Of a stretch of 64,000 nt of DNA, positions 13,834 through 25,800 are shown one piece after another. The notes below the pieces were generated by a model, which had not been told where the DNA came from, did no database searches, and was given only the letters and a program-made list of their open reading frames with translations. Source of the stretch: Gorsachius magnificus (taxonomy: Eukaryota > Chordata > Aves > Pelecaniformes > Ardeidae); contig CM067084.1 in the NCBI GenBank assembly GCA_034008185.1, positions 38,453,099-38,517,098 on the forward strand. Reading direction: 5' to 3'. Each line of letters opens with the position of its first letter. Positions within the stretch are counted from its first letter, which is position 1. A program made the translations under genes and the position numbers.

Positions 13834-16800
13834 GTAGGTGCTCCTAAATAATAGATCTCTGTGTTTGCTTGTATTTTGCATGCATTAAAGTAGTGCGTGG
13901 GGAAGAAATACCACTCTGCTTCTGTTCTGTTAGAGGATGATGCAGTTACTAAAAGTGTGTTTTGGGGTAACACTGTGGAGAAGAAAAGATAAAAGTTAGC
14001 TTCCAATACAGCTGGAGTTGCAAGACCAGTCCTTCTGTCAGTATGTAAGTGTAACACAATCTGGTGCAGGCCAAGAGCAAGACTGGTAAGTCATCCGAAA
14101 CAGAGAGCGGCTCCTTCATCAAGTCAGGGAGTTGCCATTACTGAGCACTCTTCCTCCAAAGGCGCTGGACACTCTGCCTTCTATCTGTGCTGCCAGCCCC
14201 AGCAGCATGGCCCTGAACCGGAGCATGCACCTGCATCCTTTCCACCTGCCTGCACATGGCACTGCTGCTGGGCTGCTTCTCCATCACGGTAATTCTAGTC
14301 CATTCGTGCAAAGCTAAGCCAGCTCTGATGCAAAACTGTCTCTGTAACCTTGTGTCAGAGCTGGCTCTGTGAGCAGTGCACAGGCTCCCAGTAGCTGGGC
14401 CTGCGTCACCCATTCACTGTGCACGGTGGGAAAATGCACTGCGATCTGCATGCTGATTGATACTGAGAACACAGTTCCTTGATGTCAAATATTACTCTGA
14501 GACACTGAAGTCCTAATGGAGGTGTTTGATTTCTGTGATTCGCTTCCCCTCACTGTTGCTTCAGGTTGCAAAATCCTGATGCCTTTATGGCGCTCAAGAA
14601 GCTGTTGCTGGGGCAGTGTTTTAGCTGAAAGGTTGTGCACGGGCACTCACTAGCTGCTGTGGGCTGGTTGGTGCTGCAGTGCAAGTTCTCCGCCTGGAAG
14701 TACTGCATCCTTTCGTGTTTCACAACACATCCTGTTTTCTTGCCTGATAGTAATGCATAACACTATTTTTGTAGCAGCCACAGGGAAGCATGTACAAATA
14801 CATGAAGAGGTGTAGTGCAGTTTATTGAGGAGTTTATCATCTATTGAAAGATTACACAGCTAGTGAGTGAAGTGAGAAATGAACTGTCCAGTGGGAGGGG
14901 AGAAGAGAAGAAAGGTAAGGGTGGTAACAATGCGACCCAGGTTAGTTGTAGGCTGCTTCTAGTTCTTGCACAGAAACCCCTGTAGGTTGCTGTGATCCCT
15001 GCTAATAGAGCCAAAGGTAGCAGTGTGATTTCAGTCCCTGTAAATCTTGGAAGAAAAGAAAACTAGGGACACTTCTGAACTTTCATATTTGTGCCTTGAT
15101 GAAAAAATGGCATTTGTAAATTACGACACAGTAGAGATTTTTACACTTCAGTCTATTTGGTGCCAAAAGAACAAAAATGTACTATGTACTGACATGTTCC
15201 TCATTAATTTCTTTCAAGCCCCTGAGCAAACTGCGTGTGGTGCATGCTCGTCATGAGATGCATTCAGCATGAACATAATTCCTAACTTTCCGAGCTGAGC
15301 AAAGTGCCAGTATTGTGTTACTCTGTTTGCTGCTTTCTTCAGGAGGTTGGCAGGGAAGAGTGGTGATGACAGCCGCTCTGGGTGGGGATGGTGAGTGCAC
15401 ACCTTGAGTACAGAGGTGATGTTGGGCACGGGGGGGAATCCTGAGATAAGTGTTCCTGGAAAGACAGTGAGGGTGGCAGACTATATGAATTCACTTACTT
15501 CTTGGAGTGACTGTTATGCTCCTCAGGAATTAAAACTTGAGGGTCAGGAGCCAAGAAAATTCTGTCTGGTGTGATTTCAGCAAGGTGGTTCTGAATTTCT
15601 GAGTCCTAACTTGCCCAAAGGCCTCGTCTAGATTAACCCCCATTGAAGTTTTTTAGCATATGTTCGAGACAAAGATCCCTGTCTGTGCTAGGCTTTTCAC
15701 ATGTGTTCCTTGCACTGCAAGCCAGGGCTTTAGCACGCTTGTCTGGGCCCAGCTGTGGTGCCAGCAGAGGCAGCTGGAGGTTGATCTCACCTGCTGAGCC
15801 CTTCCCATGGCCATGGTGGTTGTGCTCTGCTTTCACCCGGACCATGGCTGAGCCCAAGAAGCTGGGCTCATCACCTGGTAGTGATGGTGGTTGAGGGTAA
15901 GGGCGGGGGAACAGGGCAGAAGGACATCGTGAGGTCTCTTTCTTTGGTTTGAAACTACATCCTGGAGCTCTGTGTCAAAGACGTCTCGGCCGGTCAGAGC
16001 AAAAGCCAGTGTTTCAGGCAGAATAGCATGGGGAGCAGCTGGCAGTCAGAGCTCTCTGGCTGACCTCCTCCAGTCATGAAAAGCCTTTTTGGAGTGTTGT
16101 TGCTGTGAGAGAATATAATGACTTCCATAATAGGAAAGTCCTGTGCTTTGAAAAACCCCAGAACTACTCATATACAGGTTTTATTTACTTTTCTCCTTAT
16201 TAACTGTGATAGCTCTAAGGCCGAGGCCTAATCCTGCAAACACAGTAAGTACTTAACTCTCCACAAGCTTCACTGAGATTGCTGTGGACTGGCTGCTGTG
16301 CTCAAAGGAGGGTTTCTTGCTGCGGTACTGTTGCTTGGGTTTACGACTGCGTTGACAAGGACTTTTTTGCTAGATCCATATGAATCTCTTAAGCATAAAA
16401 CTTCACCTGCATGTATCAGCAAAAATACTGTAAGCTGCTTCTCTCAATCTCTTTCCAGGAAATGACCCACTCATGGCCACCTCCCCTGACAGCTATCCAT
16501 ACGCCTAGTACAGCAGAGCCTTCCAAATTTCCGTTCCCAACAAAGGTAAATCACCCTCTTTTTGCCAGGGCTTTTGATAAATCAGAAGAGAGCTTTCCGG
16601 CGCTTGCGTGTGTTTTCATCTGATTTTGTCCCCCTTTCATAGCTAAAGGCTGTGAGGAGAGATTATCTTTGGAAGAAGTCAGATAAATTAAAGCACAATG
16701 GATCTCGGGTTGTATAACGGCTGCTTGCAATGCATCATTTTACTGAGAATTATATCAGATTGTGCTTCTGAGTAATTGTTTTTGAGTGGGCTATATGGTA

Positions 16801-19800
16801 GTGTAATTATCTTTCCTTTTTTTTTGAGTTGTAAGATATCAATGACTTACACATTTGTTATAATCATGGACTTTAAATGTGACTGCTTTTCAGAAACCTT
16901 TTAAGCATCTCATCTCTGTTGCAGCACAAAAACCATTTTATCTTTATTGTCAACAAAAATATATGCTGACTGTTAAACAAAAGTTTTTGGCAGCTCTTAG
17001 AAAATTTCTTTACTATTTTTAAAAAATACATACTACTAATGTGCTAGCAACACATTTTTGGTGGCAGCACATATAATTTCTGTCCGCACTAAGCTATATC
17101 AGGCCAGCTTAGACTATTGGACACTTCAAAGTCAACACAAGTCAAACAAGTTAGTCAAAATATTTATTACAGTAAGTAACATGTGGAAAACAAATCATCA
17201 ATACGCTACTATCAAGAGAGAGATGATTTATTTTATTCTCAATTTGCATTTTGTCTTTTCTTTCTAGGAATCACAGCATGTTGGATCTGTAGCACAGAAT
17301 CAGAGTAAGTAGAAATCCAAAGAAAACACACAGTTATGTGTGTATGGGCAGATAGTTTTGTGTGTAGTGTGTTATATGTTGAGGAGAATATCAAATATTT
17401 ACTTTGATTAAGGAGCACGATTTCCTGTGCTGCTTTGAACAGTGATGAATTTAGAAAATGCTTAAGAGACTGTATATATTCATTAGCTAGAAAATAAGGC
17501 AGTAGTTCAACAGAGAACAAACAGTAGTTCTTTACGAAACCCCATTTGGAGTGATGAATAATCTTAATGGCACACAATTATGTCTTGGAGGAAAGTGACT
17601 TTCTGATCTGATGCTCAGAGATCATAGGGTAAAATACACTACGAGTGAGGCAAATAAAACCAACTGATTCATTTTTTATTTACAGAACAGTATGACGCAC
17701 CTTCAAAAACGTTGCCTAGTTCTCAGCCAAGAACATCGTAAGTAACCAGACTCAGTTCCCATCTCTACTTTGCAGTTACTTAACCTGGTATGAATTAAAA
17801 TTTGGTTTACATGATGATTCTGAAGATTAAGGTTTTATCAGTCTCATTTTTCTCAGAAAAGTTCAATGCAGGGAATATGCACCAACAGAAACATTCCTGT
17901 TTCATGATTATGACGACTGTGTAAAAAACAAAACAAAACAGAAAAAAAAAATCCCAACTGTTAATGTACCAGATTGAAGGGGTTTTGCTCTTTTGACCTG
18001 TGGCTACTTAACATCTTGTCACACTTAGAGCTATTCAAACTACTAATAGTGTATTCAACTGACGTAAATTATAAGGGATACAAACTGAATCTGATCTATT
18101 CTGCATATTGTTTTGAAGCCTGTGAGGGCTTGTAAAGCTACAACTGCAAAAACTGTGAAAACTGGGGGTGAAATTTTAAAGCAATCATATGGTATAACTT
18201 TCTGCAATTACCCAAGGAAAAATTTTCTAAAAATGGTTGTCTTAATTTTATTTTTATTTAAAAACAAACAAACAAAACTTTCATGTGGACTTTATAAAAA
18301 CCTCAATTTATATTCTAATAATGTTAGCTAGTCACAAAGTGGGGCGAAGATGAAACATCTACTTTTCTTTATATATTTTTTCTTTTCCCTACCATGTTAT
18401 GTTTTCTTTTAGAAGAAAGCTGCTTAGAATTTGAGTCTCAGTGCAAGATGTTTATGCATAATCACTACAAAAGTTTTACAAGGCTAGGAAGGAGTGCCAA
18501 CTAATAAATTAATTGTTCCAATAGAAAATTTTAAGTTGGTGGATAAAATAACTGGGTGCTGTCCTTGTAGGTGAAAGTGGTTTTCTGTTAATTAGGTTAA
18601 TTACAGAAATTGCTTGAAAGTAGTTTTGTGGGGGCTGATGTTAGTCTTTCAGGATTAACCTGGTCAGACGGCAGCACTGATTGGTTCTGAGCCCCAAGTA
18701 ACAAATAGAAATCTTTCCGTGTCTGGAAGGCTAAGGGGGGTCTGTGTGCAGGGCAATTGCTGAACCATTACATGCCTATCAGTTCATGTGATATATAAAG
18801 ATCTCCTGTTACTCCATGATGTGTTGTTCCATGGAAGGCTGCAAACTACAGACTACAAAGCTTACGCCACTTGTTTTCCTTTTCCATACTGTGAACAGTG
18901 TAATTAAAAAAAAACAAACAAAACTGGGCTAGTCACAAGTAAGAGGAAGAACATCTCTCCATCTTGGCTGAGATTGTAGAATTTTGTACTCAAGATCTGT
19001 AAAACAACCCTTTTCATACTGTTCCAGCATCGTGCAGAGGAGCCCTCGCTAGTCGGGAGTGTGGGATAGTGTCTTGCTGAGCAGTTGACTACTCCCTTCA
19101 TCCGTTCTTTATTTTCCTCCTCCTCTTTCCAACCCCCGTTTGCTCCTCCTGAGTGATTTCTGGAAATTTTCGTTGCACTGTTAAAAATACTAGTTTCAAC
19201 TGCTCCAGGTTCTGACCTCCTCCTCAGGTACCCTACAACTATCATCTTTATTTCCACTTGCTCAGCTGCTTGTAAAAATCCCTGTAGCACTTTAGTCAGT
19301 TGTTCAGGTGGCAGAAAGAGACTTCTACTGCAGACAAGAATCCGAAAATACTCCTTTCTTAGTCCAGAGGTCCAGAATCGTAAATTTGGCATGGTACATA
19401 GCTCTGTCCTTAGCTGACATTTCCTCTCTGCTCAGCATCCTTGCGCGCACTTGAAAGTCAGTGCTCATCTACTAGGGACATGCGTACCCACAAGTAACAA
19501 AGGCAGTTGAAGCATGAGAAACAGGGTGGCTTAGGTTCATGTCCAAAACGGACTCAGCGAAATTTGCCCAAGGACTTCCTCTACATATTTCCCTTGAACT
19601 GATGCAGCCCTTCTTTCTTGTTTTGTTTCTGTTTTCATTTGCACAACATGGCTTGTTTTCTTTGCTGTTCAAAGCACACGTGACTGTCTGAAAATTCAGC
19701 TGCCTAGAGTAGCTCGCTTTACAAAGTGTAGAAAAAAATGTCTGTGCTGGTTAATTAGAGGTTGAAATCCCAGTGCATCTGTGTGCCCAAATTAAGCATT

Positions 19801-22800
19801 CAGCTTTACAGAGCATGCAAGGGTTTCCCAGATGGCTTTCATTCTTGAATACAGCCCCGAAGTTAGCACCTGGCTGTGCTGGAATGGAAGTAGCCTTTCT
19901 TTTAAAAGGGAAGATGCCAAGCTCATTCTTGGTGATGCATCTTTAACCCGGATGGCAGAGAGGGACCAGCCTGTGCTTTCACTGGGGTTGTTTGGCAAGT
20001 GATATTAATTTTGGTGCTGCTTCTCTCACTAAAAGAGCTCTTTTTAAATAGCTTTACAGGGAGATTGATGGTGTCTATATAAGCTGCAAATGAACAGGTC
20101 CTGCAAATGAAAACTTAGCATCTATTTAACTCCCGAGCCAATTAAAGCATTAAAATTATTAAAGCAGATTTATTTTCTTTAACTAGGCTATTTAACAATT
20201 TGTTGAAACCTTGTTTTGGGGAAACTGTCTTTGTCTGGCCTTGCAGAAGTATGACTCATTTAAGGTTTTAGTGTTCTTCCTTGATCCTAAATGGAACTTA
20301 AGTAGTTGCAACGTTCTTCTATGCTTATGCATTTTATTTACCAGCAGCTCAAGTGAAAAAGACAGTCCTTTTTGTTACGAACACTTAAATCAGATTTAAA
20401 AGAAGATCGAGGTAGTGTTTCCTTGCATTATTCTCTTGCCTCTAAGGGAAATGCATCTGTAGTCCATAATTCTTAAAGTAAAACAAAAAACCAAAAACAT
20501 TTTCAGAACTTCTTATCGTCCCTGGAAGTTTGTTCATTTTGAACATATTTCCCCTAGGGGGTTGGAGAAAAAATAAGAAGTATTCATTGAGATGTCAGTA
20601 GACATTGGGCCAAACTGCCCAGAAGTGTGGAGAGTGGCTGTATTGTTGCTATGCCTCTTTTTTCCTTTTTGTGCCTCAGTGGACTGTCAGTGAGCTTCGG
20701 CTCTAGCCCACGTGTGAAGTTGGCACATGCAGAATTGCTGTTCGCTTTCTGTAGGAAATTCAGGGGCCTCATTTCCCAAGGTGGTGTCTCATAGTGCTTC
20801 GCTTCAGTGTTTGCTCTAAAAGAAGAGGCAGGAGGTGATTTCCACCAAGAAGGTGTGTGAGGCAGTGGAGGCTGTGAGATGGAGGAGGATAGCCAACAAG
20901 GGAAAGGCAAAGTCAAAATGCCTAAACAAAGAAAGCATATAGGTCTTTGAGTGTAATCAGAGAGGCCCCTTGTGGCACTGAGAGCCTCTTCAGCATCAGT
21001 GAGAGGTACTTGGGGACTGTGGGTCAGTACCTTTACAGGACACATCACCTCTGCAGGAGGGGTTGGCTCTCTACTGGTAGACACAGGAGACCTTTGGGGT
21101 TCCTTCATGCTGTCCTGCTCTGTGGACAAGAGCAGATTTGTCACTTCTGGTTTGTGGAATTGTTGTTCATTGTGAGACCATGGCCAGCTTCAGCAGTAAA
21201 CATGGTGCTATTTCAATGAAAGTATCTCCATGCATGTCAACTGCTTTGGTATGAGTGTAAAATAATTTGTCTAGTTAGTGGGAATCACCTTTTTATTCAA
21301 GGTTTTTACTCCTCTTTTGTCATGGAATCATAAAAGCAAACTGCTCAGGGTCATTAGAGGTGACCCACAGAGCCATAAATCTTTTTCACTTTGTTCATAA
21401 TTTGACATGACGGCTTGAAAGAGTGTGAAGGTTTGTGCAGTTTTGCTAACAAGCATCAGGAACACTCTCCCCACTTTTCTAAGGTGATGTGGTTCACTGG
21501 GGATCTTTCATATTTGTTTTCTTGCTATAAATTGTGTTGTCATGAAGGCTTTGAGGCATATTTTTCTTATTTGGGCATGAGAAGAATTTCTCACAGAGAG
21601 CCCTCAGTTTGAAATGAGGTTGAGTTTTGACCCAATTGATTAAAATCCCTGTCTCCGTTCCCAACCTTTTAATCCCATTTTTGGAATCACACTTGTGTAA
21701 TTCTCTGGGTTGAGGAGTCTGTCTCAGCTAGTTTAAACATTTGAATCACTATACTTTTGTGTAGCAAGAGTTTTGCCTGTCTATTTTCCAACTTCTTTTG
21801 GGATGCCTGCATGATTGCCAAAGAGGATAACAATTTGGGAGAACTTTGGGTGTCCCCCCCCCAAATCCTTTCCCTCCAGCCTTTTGAGGACCTCAGTAAT
21901 GCATTGAAATTGCAAGCAGTAGTTACCACCTGCAGGCAGAGGACTAAATTATGCTTTTGGAAGCATTTGCAGGCAGCCTGCTCTGTAGCAATAGTAAAAC
22001 CGAGTTCACGCCCACTTTGAGTATCTGAACTGCTCAATGTTACGGTTACCGCTGAGATGTGCAGGAGCATGAAGTTCATTGTGTAGAGAAGAAATAGGAG
22101 ATAGGCTTGACCTTGGCATTTACATACATTTGTGTGATAGGAGACTTCAGCAGCAAAAAGAGAACCCCTGTGACAGAAGAGCTATTTGCAGCCCCTGAAT
22201 GCAGAGAGCGTGAACATGCACAGCTTTTGGTGCAAAGATGATGCTTTCTGCCCCTTGGGGAGCCAGCCCAGGCTAACAGCGTGCTAGTCTCTTGCTGTAC
22301 AAGGATCAGACTTCTTCCACCCCACCCTGCTGTGTTAGCACGCTAGGTAACCTTTGTTGAGCATTCCCCTCACAGAACTTTGTATTTGTTGTCTGTAGAT
22401 GGCAGCCAATGATACTGACCTCCATTGCAAAATGTCCTGAGATCAGTTGGAAAACACAGTAAAATGCCTAGGCTGTGTATTAGCATTTTATCATTCATTC
22501 AGGTAATGACAGCGTTTAGTAGATTGAGCATGCTGAATGTTCAAAAAGGATGTGGGAGGCTGGTTTGTTTTCGCAAACACAAACCAAGTCGTTTTCAGTG
22601 TCTGCTGCTTGAAAATGTATCTGCCTTGGCTGATATTTATCTTCTGGTTGTCTTTCAGAATGCTCCAGGACGACCTGCAGCTCAGTGATAGTGAAGAGAG
22701 TGGTGACGACCAAGTCAGTTTTAGATGTTTTATACCCTAGGCACACAGACATCCCTTTAAATCATCACAACTTGTTGCGTTGTTCTGAGTTCCTTAAGCT

Positions 22801-25800
22801 AACATTTCCTTCCCCTCTCCTTTGTTTTTGTGAACAAAACAGGTTGTTGAAAAGCCACCTTCTTCACTTGCTCCTCTAAGGTACAGGTTTGTTCCCAAAC
22901 TACTAGCTAGACCAAATAAGGAGGAAAAACAAAACTACTTTTTCTGTGTGGGGTAGATGGGTTCCTGGTTTCTCTTGTAGATACAGGCTTTGGTTTCTAG
23001 CTGCCTGAAGCTACTATTGAAAATTGGCTTTATTTGTGTGGGGTTTTACGGAAAGCTCCAATTTTCTAATTGACAATTCTATTGATTTGATTTCTACTGA
23101 AATTGATTATTCTGATGGATAATCCAGGCATGCTGGATTTTGCCTATGAACCAGAATTGTATTTCCCCAACTGTTACCTTCTTTTCTTCTCTTCCCCTCC
23201 ACCAGTGTATAAGTAGATCACACTGGAGCTAATGGGATTTTCACTTGTAGTAGTGATGGGTGAGGTGTGAGTCCAGTTTTAGTTCAGAAGGAAGCCCAAA
23301 ACAGTCAAGTGGGTGAAGAACAGACAAGGGTTAGGTAGACTCATTGAGGTCATTTCAGTTCCTCCTGATAAGGCATCTGATTGTAAGCAGTTCCTGCCAT
23401 GTATTGTTTGTCAGAAGCAATATTCAAGGTAGACTAAACAGCCACGTGCCAGCGTTAGAGGAAGAAGGGTGGAGAAGCCCAGAATTTTTTGTACAGGAGA
23501 GCACTGACATACATTTTTGGCTTGATGTCTGTATTCTTCAAGCACAGGGTAATGTGCTTGTACAAAGTTGGACTTGCAGAAGGGCACGCCAGTTCTTGGC
23601 ACGATCTGTGTCTCTGCAAGCTCTTGAAATAGTGTGTTCTCACGATATCAGTCTGGATCAGCCAGGAGCTTGCCTCCAAATCATACAAATGTGTTTATGC
23701 TGACATGGGAAACAATTTTCAAGGGAAAAAAAAATAAATCAACATTTTGATTTCGTAAGCCCATTTTGAAATAACAAGAAGCTGTGCATAAAAGTCATGG
23801 CTCTCCCTCAGTTCTATCCACTCCTATTCACAGTACTGGGGGAAAACACTTTTGAGCAGGGGAGGGTGTGGCCAAAAATGCTGCTGCTTGACATGGCTGT
23901 TAATGAAACGGTTACAGCACCTTGGCCAAGTAACGCAGATCTTGAAGAAGTGACAACTTAAGGTGGAGAATACAAAAAAGAGAAACTATCCTGGAATGTA
24001 TGTTTCTGTCTTGTTAGCCTTTATTGGAAATTTTTCTTTTGAGAGTTTGGGCTTTCAGAAAAGCACTTGTCAGTTTTGGTTGTTTTTTAAACTTTGGTTG
24101 GCTAAATGCAGCTTCATATTGTAGCAGTGATGTCCTGCTTCTGTAGTTGTCCAACTGGGCTGGAGTTGAAAGTTTTATTATTTCCAGAGGTTTTTTATTC
24201 CAGTGCTTTATCTTTTGAGTATGGCAATGGATTCCTTTGGCCTTCTCCCCTTTCCTCTCAGTGCCAAAACACAGGGTTTCAGTTTTATTTTTGAATCCTG
24301 CCATGTCAATATAATAAGTAAGTAACTTTCCCCCATGCTGCTTTCTAATTTTATCTCATGGTGGCCTTGCAGTGCCCTACAATCCCAGCCCAAGAGCGTG
24401 GCATCAGCACATTCCAGCAGCCCGGAGTCAGGGAGCACCAGTGACTCAGACAGCTCTTCCGACTCAGAGACAGAAAGCAACTCGAGTGACAGTGAAGCAA
24501 ACGACCCTCCGACAGCGTCAGCGCCTGAGGTGAATGCAAATAAAATGTAGGGGCCGCTCAATACAGCCTCTGGCCTCAGTTTCTCTGCTGTTTGAATGCA
24601 AGCAGGACCGGAGACCAGAAATACTGTCATCGTTCAGGTGTCCCCTTCACATCTTTGCAGCATCATCAGACTTTTCTTGCCCTTTGCTTCCCTTCTAGAC
24701 TTTGTCAATTAAATAACCCTTAGTAAAAGCATAATTAGACTTTTACATACCTAACCTTGAAGTGTTCCCCCTTTTCCTCTGGCATCATTGTCTGGCATCC
24801 TTCTGGAGGAATTAGTGCCTTCACTGGCAAGACACAAGCAAGGCACAGATGAGAAGCACAGCTTTTCTGGGGTGTTCAGGGCCCATCTCTACCCATGCAG
24901 CTTTTCTGGGTGCCAAGGCTACAGGCTGCTTCAGGGTGAGACCCTGGTACGTTAAGAGGAGCCAGTGCTTCCCTGCACCTCCTGTGCATGAGTGACAGAT
25001 TCAGCTTCTCCCAGATCACAGCTGAAGTGATCAGACCTGCAGGAAGGGCTGGAATGTGCTTAGACTTGCTTCTGTTCAATTTGGCTAGGATAGTGCTGCA
25101 CTGGCATTTCTGAGGCTTTTATTAGGAAAAGCAGACAAACAGAACTTGGTGCCTTAAAGTTTCATAATTGAGACCGTGCATTTTTTAAAAATCAGCTGCA
25201 GAAGTGCTCGTATCCCATGGTTTCAAACAGTTCCTCCAGCTTGCAAAGCATTCTCAGGCCAGTGGGAAGTGCATGGTTATATCCTATGGACCACAGCTGA
25301 TGTAAAGCAATCCGCTGACAGTTTTGAGGTACTCTCACAAAACCCAGAAACCTTGTAATTTATTTCTCCCCCCTGCCCCAGCCCTAGCTTTCCTTTCTTT
25401 TACCTTAGAAACACATGAACGGGGGAGAATTTTATGTGTGGAAAACAAGCTTTGAGAAGGCATGTATTTTCATCTCACACTTTACCCTCCAGCAGTTCAG
25501 TTACAGACTTTGCCCTCTGTAATGTGGATGTCTTTGGAAGGAAACAGATGTCATACTTCCTCTCTTTTACCAAATCCTGCTTGGTTTGTCCTTAAGATTG
25601 TAAGATCCTTCTCACTCTAGTGAAGTCCTAGATATTTGCCATTGACCATTTTATCCTTTTTTATTCAGCAAACTGTTCATCCATAGTGCTCAAGGAGCAA
25701 GTTAGTGCACATGGCCCACTTGTTTATAGTCAGTTCTTCACATGCAAAAGCGTAGACTTTAAGACCTATAGGCAATAGTTCCTTCTTTTTTTTTTTTTCT

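Noticed and set aside
18904..19392. 162-codon minus-strand open frame
   Set aside because: No recognised domain, splice partner or conserved feature; it sits inside an AFF1 intron.
21318..21365. Possible inverted CR1 end (CATGGAATCATAAAAGC... AGGTGACC)
   Set aside because: Only a few words match the CR1 tail and no body follows; too decayed to call.
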